DNA of 64,000 bases from assembly GCF_004801295.1 (NCBI RefSeq), contig NZ_SSOC01000002.1, positions 372,001 through 436,000 of the forward strand, written 5' to 3'. Every line of letters begins with the position of its first letter. The stretch's first letter is position 1. Shown here piece by piece: positions 43,231 to 53,979 of this stretch. Source of the DNA: Pseudothauera nasutitermitis (lineage in GTDB: Bacteria > Pseudomonadota > Gammaproteobacteria > Burkholderiales > Rhodocyclaceae). Under the pieces are notes generated by a model. It was not told the origin of the DNA. It searched no databases and saw nothing but the letters and a program-made list of their open reading frames with translations. Position numbers and translations under genes: made by a program.

Positions 43231-45720
43231 CTAGCCCAGCGCGCGCAGGCTCGCCAGCGGCGGGCGGGCGAGCAGCCCGCGCACGCCCAGCCAGCCGCCC
43301 GCCAGCACGCCCAGGGCGCCCAGCACAGCGCCGCCGAACAGCGGCAGCAAGCCCGGCAGGTACGCCATGCGGAACACCTGCTCGGCCAGCACCCAGCCGA
43401 TGGCACTGGCGCCGATCCCGGCCAGCGCGCCGGCCACCGCGCCGAGCACGGCGAATTCCGCCACCAGCGCGTGGCGCACCTGGCGGTCGCGCGCGCCCAG
43501 GGTGCGCAGCATGGCCAGTTCGTACTCGCGCTCGTCATGGGTGGATTGCAGCGCGGCGTAGAGCACCACCACGCCGGCGGCCAGCGCGAAGCCGAAGACG
43601 AACTGCACCACCAGGATCAGCTTGTCCATGATCTCGCGGACCTGGGCGAGCACCGCGCCGATGTCGATCACCGTGAGATTGGGGTAGGCATGCACCAGCC
43701 GGGAGATGAAGCCGTTCTGCTCGGGCGGCAGGTGGAAGCTGGTGATCATGCTCGCCGGGTGCTCTTCCAGCACGCCCGGCGAGGCGATGAAGAAGAAGTT
43801 CACCCGCATGGAATCCCAGTCCAGCTTGCGCACGCTGGTGATCGGCGCGCTCACCGCGCGCCCGGCGATCTCGAAGCTCACTTCGTCGCCGATCTTCAGC
43901 CCGAAGGTCTGCGCCAGCCCTTCCTCGATGGAGAACTGCGGCGTCGCCGCGTCGCCGTGCCACTGCCCGCCGACCAGCTCGTTGCCGGACGGCAGACGGG
44001 TGCCGTAGGACAGGTTGAATTCGCGCTCCACCAGCCGGCGGGCGCGGTCGTCCTCATAGCCGTCCGGGTCGATCGGCGCGCCGTTGATCGCCGTGAGGCG
44101 CCCGCGGATCATCGGCTGCAGTTCGGCTTCTGCCAGGCCAGCCTCGCGGAACTGGGCGAGGATGCCGTCGCGCTGGTCGGGCTGGATGTTGATGATGAAG
44201 CGGTTGGGCGCGTCCGCCGAGGTGGCCTGCCGCCAGTTGTCGAGCAGATCCGCGCGGATCAGCGTGAGCAGCAGCAAGGCGGTCAGCCCCACGCCCAGCG
44301 CGGTGGCCTGGATCACGCTGCCGCCCATGCGCCGGCCCAGGGCCGCCAGCCCGTAGCGCCAGCCGCCCGCCGGGCCGCCGGCGCGCAGGCGCGCGGCCAG
44401 CCCCAGCGCGCCGCGCGCGGCCAGGGCGAACACCCCCAGTGCCGCGCCGAAGCCGCCGGCCACCATCGCGCCCAGGCGCAGATCGGCGGCGATCCACAGC
44501 ACGATGGCGATCAGCGCCACCACGCCGGCCACCCAGGCCGCGCCGGAAACCGGCTCCACGCCGCCCAGTTCGCGGCGCAGCACGCGCAGCGTGGGCACCG
44601 CGCCCAGGCGCAGCAGTTGCGGCAGCGCGAAGCCCACCAGCAGCACCAGCCCGACGGCCACGCCATGCGCCAGCGGCAGCAGCGAGGGCGCCGGCAGGCT
44701 GGTGGCCACCACCCCGGCGATCACCGTGGCCAAGCCGAACTGGATCAGCCAGCCGAGCGCCGAGCCGGCAGCCGCTGCGGCCAACCCGAGCAGCAGGAAT
44801 TCGCCGACGAACAGGCGCAGCACCTGCCCCTGCCCGGCGCCCAGGCAGCGCATCACCGCGCAGCCGTCCAGATGGCGGCGCATGAAGCGGCGCGACGACA
44901 GGCCCACCGCCACCGCCGCGAGAATCACCGCGAGCAGCGCCGCCAGGCGCAGGAAACGCTGCGCGCGGTCCAGCGCGGCGCGCACTTCGGGGCGCGCGTT
45001 CTCAATGGTTTCCACCGCCTCGCCGCGTCCGAGATTGGCACGCGCCCAGCTTTCGAAACCGGCCACCGCCTCCGCCGTGCCGGCCAGATGCAGACGCCAG
45101 GTGGCGCGGCTGCCTTCGACCAGCAGCCCGGTGGCGGGCAGGTCGGCGGCGTTGAAGATGGCGCGCGGCAGCAGGCTGAAGAAGTTGGCGCCACGATCCG
45201 ATTCGAAGGTGATCATGCCGCCGACGCGGAACTCCACCAGACCAAGGCCGACCAGATCGCCCACCCGCACGCCCAGATCGGCGAACAGGCGTTCGTCCAG
45301 CCACACCTCGCCGCGCTCCGGCACGCGGCCGGCATCCACGCCGGGCTCGTTGGGCGCGAGGGCGATGCGCACCGCGCCGCGCAGCGGGTAGCCCTCTTCC
45401 ACCGCCTTCACGCCGGCCAGCACGGCGCGCTCCTCGGTGCTCGCCATGCTGGTGAACAGCGTGGTGCCGGTGGTTTCCAGCCCCAGGCGGCGCGCTTCGT
45501 CGGTGAAGGAGGTCGACCACGGATGATCGGCGCGCAGCAGCAGATCGCCGCCGAGCAGTTGGTTGGCCTCGCGGTCCAGCCCGCGCCCGACGCGGTCGGC
45601 GAGGAAGCCCACGCTGGTCAGGCTGGCCACCGCGATCAGGATGGCGAGCCCGAGCAGGTGGAGTTCACCGGCGCGCAGGTCGCGCAGCATCATGCGGTAG
45701 GCGAGGCGGAGGGTGTTCAT
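43231..45720 (-). CDS. FtsX-family ABC transporter permease (YbbP-like)
   Basis: An 829-residue permease with two FtsX-type core domains. There is one N-terminal helix (LHLLGLAILIAVASLTSVGF), a large periplasmic region (about 45-235), a first helix bundle near 245-480, a second periplasmic part and a C-terminal helix bundle ending ARPPLASLRALG. The start at 45720 (MNTLRLAYRMMLRDLRAGEL) matches the YbbP family. The usual ATPase partner (YbbA) is not adjacent, so it must be encoded elsewhere or lost. Confidence 0.88.
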   Translation of the reverse strand: MNTLRLAYRMMLRDLRAGELHLLGLAILIAVASLTSVGFLADRVGRGLDREANQLLGGDLLLRADHPWSTSFTDEARRLGLETTGTTLFTSMASTEERAVLAGVKAVEEGYPLRGAVRIALAPNEPGVDAGRVPERGEVWLDERLFADLGVRVGDLVGLGLVEFRVGGMITFESDRGANFFSLLPRAIFNAADLPATGLLVEGSRATWRLHLAGTAEAVAGFESWARANLGRGEAVETIENARPEVRAALDRAQRFLRLAALLAVILAAVAVGLSSRRFMRRHLDGCAVMRCLGAGQGQVLRLFVGEFLLLGLAAAAAGSALGWLIQFGLATVIAGVVATSLPAPSLLPLAHGVAVGLVLLVGFALPQLLRLGAVPTLRVLRRELGGVEPVSGAAWVAGVVALIAIVLWIAADLRLGAMVAGGFGAALGVFALAARGALGLAARLRAGGPAGGWRYGLAALGRRMGGSVIQATALGVGLTALLLLTLIRADLLDNWRQATSADAPNRFIINIQPDQRDGILAQFREAGLAEAELQPMIRGRLTAINGAPIDPDGYEDDRARRLVEREFNLSYGTRLPSGNELVGGQWHGDAATPQFSIEEGLAQTFGLKIGDEVSFEIAGRAVSAPITSVRKLDWDSMRVNFFFIASPGVLEEHPASMITSFHLPPEQNGFISRLVHAYPNLTVIDIGAVLAQVREIMDKLILVVQFVFGFALAAGVVVLYAALQSTHDEREYELAMLRTLGARDRQVRHALVAEFAVLGAVAGALAGIGASAIGWVLAEQVFRMAYLPGLLPLFGGAVLGALGVLAGGWLGVRGLLARPPLASLRALG

Positions 45721-45739
45721 CGGGCGGGCGCGGGAAGGT

Positions 45740-46915
45740 TCAGGTGTTCGACGGACCCAGCGCGCGGCGCACAAGTTCCGTCCAGTAGGCCACGCCCACC
45801 GGCAGCACGTCGTCGTTGAAGTCGTAGCGCGGGTTGTGCAGCGTGCAGCCGCCCTCTCCCGATCCGTTGCCGATCCACACGTAGCAGCCCGGTTTCTTCT
45901 GCAGGAAGAAGGCGAAATCCTCCGCGCCCATGCTGGGCCGTGCGGCGGTGTTCACCGCCTCCCCGCCGGCCACGGTGCGCGCCACGGCGGCGCACAGCGC
46001 GGCTTCCGGCGCGCTGTTGACCGTCGGCGGATAGCCGTGCCGGTAGGCGAAGTCGATGCGCGTGCCGGTGGCCGCCGCGACGCCCTCGCACAGCCGGGCG
46101 AGCTGGCGCTCCACGTGGTCCTGCACGCTTTCCGAGAAGGCGCGCACGGTGCCGGCGAGCTCGGCCTTTTCGGGGATCACGTTGTAGGCTTCGCCGGCGT
46201 GGAACTGGGTGATGGACACCACCGCCGCGTCGATCGGGTCGAGCGTGCGCGCCACGATGGTCTGCGCGGCCTGCACCAGCGCGGCGCCGGCGGTGACCGG
46301 GTCGGTGCCCAGGTGTGGCATGGCGGCGTGCGCGCCGTGGCCGGCCACTTCGATGTCGAAGCGGTCCGCGCTGGCCATCACCGGGCCGCTGTGCACGGCG
46401 AAATGCCCGGCGGGCAGGCCCGGCCAGTTGTGCATGCCGTAGATGGCGTCCATCGGGAAGCGTTCGAACAGGCCGTCCTCGATCATCGCGCGGGCGCCGC
46501 CCTCGCCTTCCTCGGCGGGCTGGAAGACCAGATACACGGTGCCGTCGAAGTCCGGCGCGGCAACCAGCGCCTCGGCCGCGCCGAGCAGCATGGCGGTGTG
46601 GCCGTCGTGCCCGCAGGCGTGCATGCGCCCGGGGTGGCGCGACTTGTGTTCGAATTCGTTGTGTTCCTGCATGGGCAGCGCGTCCATGTCGGCGCGCAGG
46701 CCGATGGCGCGCGGGGAAGCGCCATTGCGGATCACCCCGACCACACCGGTGCCGCCGAGGCCGCGATGCGTCTCGATGCCCAATCCTTGCAGATGGGCCG
46801 CCACCAGCTCGGCGGTACGGTGCTCGGCGAAGGCCAGTTCCGGGTGGGCGTGCAGATCGCGGCGGATTTCCGCCAGGCGCGCGAAATCCGCGCCGGTCTG
46901 TTTCGGGGTGCTCAT
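45740..46915 (-). CDS. M20-family amidohydrolase
   Basis: A 391-residue metallohydrolase of the M20/hippurate hydrolase type, which removes acyl groups from amino acids. Motifs: LHAHPELAF near 22-30, RADMDALPM, HACGHDGHTAMLLGAA with the metal-binding Cys and His, and FQPAEEGEGGA with the catalytic Glu. The start at 46915 was set by the family N-terminus; a far longer open frame on this strand is a shadow of the transglutaminase gene. It lies 19 bases upstream of the permease gene and is divergent from the transglutaminase operon. Confidence 0.93.
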   Translation of the reverse strand: MSTPKQTGADFARLAEIRRDLHAHPELAFAEHRTAELVAAHLQGLGIETHRGLGGTGVVGVIRNGASPRAIGLRADMDALPMQEHNEFEHKSRHPGRMHACGHDGHTAMLLGAAEALVAAPDFDGTVYLVFQPAEEGEGGARAMIEDGLFERFPMDAIYGMHNWPGLPAGHFAVHSGPVMASADRFDIEVAGHGAHAAMPHLGTDPVTAGAALVQAAQTIVARTLDPIDAAVVSITQFHAGEAYNVIPEKAELAGTVRAFSESVQDHVERQLARLCEGVAAATGTRIDFAYRHGYPPTVNSAPEAALCAAVARTVAGGEAVNTAARPSMGAEDFAFFLQKKPGCYVWIGNGSGEGGCTLHNPRYDFNDDVLPVGVAYWTELVRRALGPSNT

Positions 46916-47134
46916 GGCGTCACCTGGGATCGGTAAGCTGTCTCTGCTGGAACGGTCTATTACACCACGATGCGTGCCGCCGGCACATGCCGGAATGGTG
47001 CGCACCGAAAGCGGGCATGCACATACACGGTGCGCCCGTTGCGGCATACCGCCCGTGAACACCTGCACACGGCGCGGCGGAACATGGCGCAAGAATTGCT
47101 GTACGCCTGCAAGCCCTTCGTCGAGGAAGTCTTC

Positions 47135-50100
47135 ATGTCGATCCATGTAGCGCTCCACCACGTCACCCGCTACCGCTACGACCGGCCGATCAACCTCGGC
47201 CCGCAGATCGTCCGCCTGCGCCCGGCGCCGCACAGCCGCACGCGCATCCTGTCCTACTCGCTGAAGGTGTCGCCGGTGCAACACTTCATCAACTGGCAGC
47301 AGGACCCGCAATCCAACTACCTGGCCCGCCTGGTGTTCCCGGAGAAGACCACGCATTTCGACATCGAGGTCGATCTGGTGGCCGAGATGTCGGTCATCAA
47401 CCCCTTCGACTTCTTCCTCGAACCCTACGCCGAGGAATTCCCCTTCCAGTACGAGGACTGGCAGCGCAACGAACTGGCGCCCTACATCAGCAAGCTGCCG
47501 CTCACGCCCCGGCTCCAGACCTATCTGGACAGCGTGCCGCGCGAACCCAGGCAGAGCGTGAACTTCCTGGTGGAGCTCAACCAGAAGCTCTACGAGCACA
47601 TCCGCTACCTGATCCGCATGGAACCGGGCGTACAGACGCCCGAGGAAACCCTGGAAAAGCAGTCCGGCTCGTGCCGCGACTCGGCCTGGCTGCTGGTACA
47701 GCTGGCCCGCCACCTGGGGCTGGCGGCGCGCTTCGTGTCCGGCTACCTGATCCAGCTCACCCCGGACGTCAAATCGCTGGACGGCCCCAGCGGCCCGGAC
47801 GCCGACTTCACCGACCTGCACGCCTGGTGCGAGGTCTATCTGCCCGGCGCGGGCTGGATCGGCCTGGACCCGACCTCCGGCCTGTTCGCCGGCGAGGGCC
47901 ACATCCCGCTGTCGTGCACGCCGGAGCCCGGCTCCGCCGCGCCGGTCACCGGCGTGCTTGACGAGTGCGAGGTGGATTTCGAACACGAGATGAAGGTCAC
48001 CCGCATCTGGGAGGCACCGCGCGTCACCAAGCCCTACACCGAGGAACAATGGCGCGAGATCGAGGCGCTGGGCCACGCCATCGATGCCGACCTGCAAGCC
48101 CATGACGTACGCCTGACCCAGGGCGGCGAGCCCACCTTCGTCTCGGTGGACGACCCCGACGGCGCAGAATGGAACACCGCCGCGCTGGGCCCGGACAAGA
48201 AGCGCCTGTCCACCGAGCTGTACCACCGCATGCGGCAGAGATACGCACCGCGCGGGCTGGTGCATTTCGGCCAGGGCAAGTGGTACCCCGGCGAGCAGTT
48301 GCCGCGCTGGTCGCTGAACTGCTTCTGGCGCAAGGACGGCGAGCCGATCTGGGAAGACAGCCTGCTGATCGCCGACGAGCACGCCCACGGCAACGCCGAC
48401 GAACACGCCGCCGGCGATTTCCTGCACGCGCTGGCCGAACGCCTGGGGCTGGACCCGAAATACGCCTTCCCGGCCTATGAAGACGCCTTCTACTTCCTGT
48501 GGCGCGAACGCCGCCTGCCCACCAACGTCGATCCCCTGGATTCGCGTCTCGACGACCCGCTGGAACGCGCCCGCCTGGCGCGCGTGTTCAGCCGCGGGCT
48601 GGACCGCGTGACCGGCCACGTGCTGCCCATCGCGCGCAATGCCGCCGGCACCGGCTGGCAGACCGGCCAGTGGTTCCTGCGCAGCGAGCGCTGCTATCTG
48701 GTGCCCGGCGATTCCGCGCTGGGCTATCGCCTGCCGCTGGATTCGCAGCCCTGGGTGGCCGAGGGCGACTACCCCTGGATCCACCAGCCCGACCCGTTCG
48801 ACCACTATCCGCCGCTCGCCCCGCACGCCGCGCTGCGCCGCCAGTTCGGTCCCGGCGAGGTCGGCCCCGCCGGTTTCCGTGCAGCGCCCGCCAACGGACG
48901 CGGACGCGCCGCCGCGCGGGCGCCGGAAAACACCGTGCAACGCCCGGCGGCCGGCGAATCCGCCGCCGAGGTCACCCGCACCGCGCTGTGCGCGGAAGCG
49001 CGCGACGGCACGCTGTACCTCTTCATGCCGCCGCTGGCCCAGTTGGACGATTACCTGGAACTGGTCGCCGCCATCGAGGCCACCGCCGCCGAACTGGCCC
49101 AGCCGGTGCTGCTGGAAGGCTACGAGCCGCCGCGCGATCCGCGCCTGGCGCAGTTCCGCATCACCCCGGACCCCGGCGTGGTGGAGGTCAACATCCACCC
49201 GGCGGAAAACTGGGACGAACTGGTCGAGCAGACCACCCACCTGTACGACGCCGCCCACCACTCGCGCCTGACCACCGAGAAATTCATGCTCGACGGCCGC
49301 CACACCGGCACCGGCGGCGGCAACCACTTCGTCCTGGGCGGCGCCACCCCGGCGGATTCGCCCTTCCTGCGCCGTCCGGACCTGCTGAAGAGCCTGATCG
49401 CCTACTGGCACAACCACCCCTCGCTGTCCTATCTGTTCTCGGGCATGTTCATCGGCCCCACCTCGCAGGCCCCACGCATCGACGAGGCGCGCAACGACTC
49501 GGTGTACGAGATCGAACTGGCCTTCCGCGAGATGCAGCGCGTCTGCACCCAGCACGCCAACGGCTGCCCGCCGTGGATGGTGGACCGCCTGTTGCGCAAC
49601 CTGCTCATCGACGTCACCGGCAACACCCATCGCGCCGAGTTCTGCATCGACAAGCTGTACTCCCCCGACGGCCCCACCGGCCGCCTCGGCCTGCTGGAAC
49701 TGCGCGCCTTCGAGATGCCGCCGCACGCACGCATGAGCCTGACCCAGCAACTGCTGCTGCGCGCGCTGGTGGCGCGCTTCTGGAAGCAGCCCTATGAACC
49801 CGCCAATCTGGCGCGCTGGGGCACCGAACTGCACGACCGCTTCCTGCTGCCGCACTTCGTCTGGCAGGACTTCAGCGACGTGATCGACGAACTGCGCGCC
49901 GACGGCTATCCATTGAGCGCCGACTGGTTCGCCCCGCACCAGGAATTCCGCTTCCCCAAGTACGGCGACCTCGACGTGCGCGGCATGACCCTGGAACTGC
50001 GCGCCGCGCTGGAGCCCTGGCACGTGATGGGCGAGGAAGGTGCCATCGGCGGCACGGTGCGCTACGTCGATTCCTCGGTGGAGCGCCTGCAGGTCAAGCT

Positions 50101-50488
50101 CAGTGGCGCCGCGCCGCAACGTTACCGGGTGACCTGCAACGGCCGCACGGTGCCGCTGGTACCCACCGGCACGGTGGGCGAATTCGTCGCCGGGGTGCGC
50201 TACCGCGCCTGGCAGCCGGCCTCCTGCCTGCACCCGACCATCGGCGCGCACGGCCCGCTGGTGTTCGACGTGGTCGACACCTGGAACGAGCGCAGCCTGG
50301 GCGGCTGCCAGTATCACGTAGCACATCCGGGCGGACGCAATTTCGACACCTTCCCGGTGAACGCCTTCGAGGCCGAAAGCCGCCGCCTGGCGCGCTACTT
50401 CCGCATGGGCCACACTCCTGGCAAGTTGCACGCCGACGACGCGCGGATCAACCCTGAATTCCCGTTCACGCTAGACTTGCGCCAGTAA
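47135..50488 (+). CDS. Transglutaminase-like protein with DUF2126
   Basis: A 1117-residue protein. The N-terminal third is a bacterial transglutaminase-like N domain plus the papain-like core, with catalytic triad C180 (GSCRDSAW), H229 (DLHAWCEV) and D245 (GLDPTSG). The remainder is DUF2126, including [11 protein letters not shown] and the [10 protein letters not shown] block. Proteins of this type are predicted to act on peptides made by the ATP-grasp/alpha-E proteins encoded with them. The start at 47135 gives the standard opening [17 protein letters not shown]. It leads a run of closely spaced genes. Confidence 0.92.
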   Translation: MSIHVALHHVTRYRYDRPINLGPQIVRLRPAPHSRTRILSYSLKVSPVQHFINWQQDPQSNYLARLVFPEKTTHFDIEVDLVAEMSVINPFDFFLEPYAEEFPFQYEDWQRNELAPYISKLPLTPRLQTYLDSVPREPRQSVNFLVELNQKLYEHIRYLIRMEPGVQTPEETLEKQSGSCRDSAWLLVQLARHLGLAARFVSGYLIQLTPDVKSLDGPSGPDADFTDLHAWCEVYLPGAGWIGLDPTSGLFAGEGHIPLSCTPEPGSAAPVTGVLDECEVDFEHEMKVTRIWEAPRVTKPYTEEQWREIEALGHAIDADLQAHDVRLTQGGEPTFVSVDDPDGAEWNTAALGPDKKRLSTELYHRMRQRYAPRGLVHFGQGKWYPGEQLPRWSLNCFWRKDGEPIWEDSLLIADEHAHGNADEHAAGDFLHALAERLGLDPKYAFPAYEDAFYFLWRERRLPTNVDPLDSRLDDPLERARLARVFSRGLDRVTGHVLPIARNAAGTGWQTGQWFLRSERCYLVPGDSALGYRLPLDSQPWVAEGDYPWIHQPDPFDHYPPLAPHAALRRQFGPGEVGPAGFRAAPANGRGRAAARAPENTVQRPAAGESAAEVTRTALCAEARDGTLYLFMPPLAQLDDYLELVAAIEATAAELAQPVLLEGYEPPRDPRLAQFRITPDPGVVEVNIHPAENWDELVEQTTHLYDAAHHSRLTTEKFMLDGRHTGTGGGNHFVLGGATPADSPFLRRPDLLKSLIAYWHNHPSLSYLFSGMFIGPTSQAPRIDEARNDSVYEIELAFREMQRVCTQHANGCPPWMVDRLLRNLLIDVTGNTHRAEFCIDKLYSPDGPTGRLGLLELRAFEMPPHARMSLTQQLLLRALVARFWKQPYEPANLARWGTELHDRFLLPHFVWQDFSDVIDELRADGYPLSADWFAPHQEFRFPKYGDLDVRGMTLELRAALEPWHVMGEEGAIGGTVRYVDSSVERLQVKLSGAAPQRYRVTCNGRTVPLVPTGTVGEFVAGVRYRAWQPASCLHPTIGAHGPLVFDVVDTWNERSLGGCQYHVAHPGGRNFDTFPVNAFEAESRRLARYFRMGHTPGKLHADDARINPEFPFTLDLRQ

Positions 50489-50539
50489 TCAACCGATGCG
50501 CCGCTCCCCCGAGCGGCGCATCTCGTTTTGTCCGCCACC

Positions 50540-53020
50540 ATGCCCGCCGGCCTGATCGAAACCTATCCGTTCGCCGCCGACCGCTACGACGAGATGCTCG
50601 CCGCCGCGGGTCAGCCACGCGCCCACTGGCGGGCGTTCGCCGAACGCCTGGGCGGCTTCCCCGAGGAAGCCCTGCTCCAGCGCGCCGATTTCGTGCGCAA
50701 CGCCATTGAATCGGACGGCGTCACCTACAACGTCTACACCGACCCCAAGGGCACCAAGCGCCCCTGGGAGCTGGACATGCTGCCGCTGATCGTCGGCGCG
50801 GACGAATGGGCCGCGCTGAGCGACGCGGTGGCCCAGCGCGCCCGCCTGCTCAACGCCATCCTCGCCGACCTGTACGGCCCGCGCGCGCTGCTTGCCGAGG
50901 GCCTGCTGCCGCCCGCGCTGGTGTTCGGCCAGCACGGCTACAAGTGGCCCTGCCAGGGCGTGCAGCCGCCTGCGGGCATCTGGCTGCACAGCTACGGGCT
51001 CGATCTGGCGCGCGCGCCGGACGGCAAGTGGTGGGCGATCGCCGACCGCACCCAGGGACCCTCCGGGGCCGGCTACGCGCTGCAGAACCGCATCATCGTC
51101 TCGCGCACCTTTCCCGACGCCTTCCGCGAACTGCACGTGCAGCCGCTGGCAGCCTATTTCCGCGCCATGCAGGACAGCCTGGCGCGCCTGGCGCCCAGCG
51201 ACGACGAGGCGCCGCTGTCCGTGCTGCTGACCCCCGGACCGTACAACGAAACCTATTTCGAACACGCCTTCCTGGCGCGCTACCTGGGCTTCCCGCTGGT
51301 CGAGGGGCAGGATCTCACCGTGCGCGACGACACGGTATACCTGAAGACCCTGCGCGGCCTGCGCCGCGTGCATGCGATCCTGCGCCGCCTGGACGACGAT
51401 TTCTGCGACCCGCTGGAACTGCGCGCCGACTCCGCGCTGGGCATCCCCGGCCTGCTCGGCGCCATCCGCGCCGGCCGCGTGCTGATGGCCAACCAGATCG
51501 GCAGCGGCGTGCTCGAATCGGCCGCCCTGCTCGGCTTCCTACCGGCGATCTGCGAGCGTCTGCTCGGCGAGGCGCTGAAGATGCCCTCGGTGGCCACCTG
51601 GTGGTGCGGCGAGGAACCGGCGCTGGAATACGTGCTGGAGCACCTCGACGAACTGGTCATCAAGCCGGCCTTCTCCTCCATGCACATGGAAGCGGTGTTC
51701 GGCCACGAACTCAAGGGCGAGGCGCGCCGCCGCATGATCGAGCGCATCGTCGCCCAGCCGCACGCCTACGTCGGCCAGGAATGGGTGCGCCTGTCGCAGG
51801 CGCCGGTGTGGAACCGCCGGCTGATGCCGCGCTCGGTGGGCATGCGGGTATTCGCCGCGGCCACCCCGGACGGCTACACGGTGATGCCCGGCGCGCTGGG
51901 CCGCGTGGCGCCGCGCGCCGGCATGGAAGTCATCTCCATGCAGCGCGGCGGCCTCTCCAAGGACACCTGGATCCGCGCCGACGCGCCGGTGGTGCGCACC
52001 AGCCTGCTGAAGCGCCGCCTGGGGGTCATCGACCTGGTGTGCGGCGGCGCCGACATTCCCTCGCGCGTGGGCGAGAACCTGTTCTGGATGGGGCGCTACG
52101 CCGAGCGCTGCGAAGCCGGCGCGCGCCTGCTGCGCGCCGCGCTGGTGCGCGTATCGAGCTCCGAGCCGGACAGCGAACTCAAGCTCTCCGGCCTGTTCAG
52201 CGCCGCACGCCGCGCCGGCGTGCTGCCCACCCCGGACGAGGACAGCCAGCCGACCACCGCCGAGGAAGCCCTGCTCGGCGCGCTCACCGATCTCGACCAT
52301 CCCGGCTCGGTGGCCGCCAACCTGCGCGCCCTGGCGTTCTCCGCCGGGCATGTCAAGGAACGCCTGTCCTCCGACAACTGGCACGCGCTGAACCGCCTGG
52401 AGCAGTTGCTCTCGCACCCCATCGCCAGCGTGGACCAGGCGCTCCCGGCCATCGACCAAGTGATGCTGTCGTGCATCTCCATGGCCGGCTTCGCCATGGA
52501 CGACATGACCCGCGACGAGGGCTGGCGCTTTCTCATCCTCGGCCGCCGCATCGAGCGCCTGGCCGGCCTCGCCACGCTGCTCTCCGAGCCGCTCGAACAC
52601 GGCGTGCAGGAACGCGAGCGCATGTACGAATGGCTGCTGGAAGCGGCCAACTCCATCGTCACCTACCGCGCGCGCTACCGCCGCGTGCCGGAACTGCTGC
52701 CGCTGGTGCATCTGCTGGTGTTCGACAACACCAACCCGCATTCCATCGGCTTCCAGGTGGATGCGCTGCAGCGCTACCTGAGCCGCACCGCGCGCGAACT
52801 GGGGCATCCCTACCCCTCGCTGCTGATCGATCCGCTGGCGCGCCGGCTGGCCGATTTCGACCTCACCCGCTTCGAGGCGGACGACTGCGAACTGGCGGTG
52901 GGCACGCTGCGCACCCTGCTCGGCGAAGCCGAGGAAGCCGCCAACGACCTGTCCGAGGAAGTGCACCGGCGCTTCTTCATCCACACCGTGCGGCCGATGC
53001 ACCTGCGGAGGGTGGCATGA
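50540..53020 (+). CDS. Circularly permuted ATP-grasp/alpha-E domain fusion protein
   Basis: An 826-residue fusion. The first half is a circularly permuted type 2 ATP-grasp domain (DUF404/DUF407 type: DLYGPRALLAEGLLPPALVF, GPYNETYFEHAFLARYLGF, NQIGSGVLESAALLGFLPAICE, LVIKPAFSS). The second half, from ENLFWMGRYAERCEAGARLL, is the helical alpha-E (DUF403) domain. These two are separate genes in many genomes. The pair is predicted to ligate peptides or amino acids. An ATG at 50540 is used; a TTG at 50528 is possible. Confidence 0.9.
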   Translation: MPAGLIETYPFAADRYDEMLAAAGQPRAHWRAFAERLGGFPEEALLQRADFVRNAIESDGVTYNVYTDPKGTKRPWELDMLPLIVGADEWAALSDAVAQRARLLNAILADLYGPRALLAEGLLPPALVFGQHGYKWPCQGVQPPAGIWLHSYGLDLARAPDGKWWAIADRTQGPSGAGYALQNRIIVSRTFPDAFRELHVQPLAAYFRAMQDSLARLAPSDDEAPLSVLLTPGPYNETYFEHAFLARYLGFPLVEGQDLTVRDDTVYLKTLRGLRRVHAILRRLDDDFCDPLELRADSALGIPGLLGAIRAGRVLMANQIGSGVLESAALLGFLPAICERLLGEALKMPSVATWWCGEEPALEYVLEHLDELVIKPAFSSMHMEAVFGHELKGEARRRMIERIVAQPHAYVGQEWVRLSQAPVWNRRLMPRSVGMRVFAAATPDGYTVMPGALGRVAPRAGMEVISMQRGGLSKDTWIRADAPVVRTSLLKRRLGVIDLVCGGADIPSRVGENLFWMGRYAERCEAGARLLRAALVRVSSSEPDSELKLSGLFSAARRAGVLPTPDEDSQPTTAEEALLGALTDLDHPGSVAANLRALAFSAGHVKERLSSDNWHALNRLEQLLSHPIASVDQALPAIDQVMLSCISMAGFAMDDMTRDEGWRFLILGRRIERLAGLATLLSEPLEHGVQERERMYEWLLEAANSIVTYRARYRRVPELLPLVHLLVFDNTNPHSIGFQVDALQRYLSRTARELGHPYPSLLIDPLARRLADFDLTRFEADDCELAVGTLRTLLGEAEEAANDLSEEVHRRFFIHTVRPMHLRRVA

Positions 53021-53979
53021 ACAAGCCCGCCAAGGCCCCGCTGCGCTACCACGTGCGTCACGACACGCGCTACGACTACGACCAGCCGGTGGGCGAATCG
53101 CGCCAGTTGCTGCGCCTCGCGCCGCGCGAACTGCCTTGGCAGCACGTGCGCGACCATCGCCTGGAAATCGACCCGGAACCGGCGCGCCGGCGGTGCTTCG
53201 TCGATGGGCTGGGCAATCTCGCCGAGATGCTCAATTTCGAGCGCGACCACGACGCGCTGTTCATCCGCGCGGAGAGCTGGGTGGAACTGCGCCCGCGCAC
53301 CCTGCCCGCGCTGGACCGCACGCCGCCCTGGGAAACGGTGCGCGACGGGCTCGAATACCGCGCCGGCCGCCGGCTGGACGCCGAGCGCCTGGAGGCCTGC
53401 GCCTACCTGTTCGAATCGCGCCACGTGCGCGTCAAGCGCGAATTCGCCGAATACGCCGCACAGGACTTCCCTGCCGGCACCCCGCTGCTGGCTGGCGTGG
53501 ACCGGCTGATGCGGCGCATCTTCGCCGAATTCACCTTCGACCCCGAGGCCACCGACGTGTCCACGCCGGTCACCGAGGTGTTCGAGAAGCGCCGCGGCGT
53601 GTGCCAGGACTTCGCCCATTTCATGCTCTCCTGCCTGCGCTCGCTGGGCCTGCCGGCGCGCTACGTCAGCGGCTACCTGCTCACCCGCCCGCCGCCCGGC
53701 AAGCCGCGCCTGATCGGCGCGGACGCCACGCACGCCTGGGTGTCGGTGTATTGCCCCGGCCACGGCTGGGTGGATTTCGACCCCACCAACGCGCTGATGC
53801 CCGACCTGGAGCACATCACCCTGGGCTGGGGGCACGATTTCGCCGACGTCTCGCCGCTGCGCGGGGTGATCCTCGGCGGCGGCGAACACGAACCGGAAAT
53901 CGCCGTCACCGTGGTGCCCGAGGACGAATTCGCCACCCTCTACGGCACCGCCCAGCTCCCCGGCCTGGCCTCGGCCTGA
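53017..53979 (+). CDS. Transglutaminase-like cysteine peptidase
   Basis: A 320-residue protein with the bacterial transglutaminase N-terminal domain (YHVRHDTRYDYDQPV) and core. The triad is C196 (GVCQDFAHF), H239 (DATHAWVSV) and D255 (DFDPTNA). Its start overlaps the stop of the ATP-grasp gene (ATGA), which couples their translation. Together the three genes make the conserved transglutaminase/ATP-grasp/alpha-E cluster. Confidence 0.93.
   Translation: MNKPAKAPLRYHVRHDTRYDYDQPVGESRQLLRLAPRELPWQHVRDHRLEIDPEPARRRCFVDGLGNLAEMLNFERDHDALFIRAESWVELRPRTLPALDRTPPWETVRDGLEYRAGRRLDAERLEACAYLFESRHVRVKREFAEYAAQDFPAGTPLLAGVDRLMRRIFAEFTFDPEATDVSTPVTEVFEKRRGVCQDFAHFMLSCLRSLGLPARYVSGYLLTRPPPGKPRLIGADATHAWVSVYCPGHGWVDFDPTNALMPDLEHITLGWGHDFADVSPLRGVILGGGEHEPEIAVTVVPEDEFATLYGTAQLPGLASA

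Noticed and set aside
43009-45819. A 936-codon plus-strand frame
   Set aside because: Antisense to the FtsX-type permease; His- and Gln-rich shadow sequence.
45740-50431. A 1563-codon open frame on the minus strand
   Set aside because: Only the part 45740-46915 has protein character (M20 hydrolase). The rest lies antisense to the transglutaminase gene and is a by-product of high GC.
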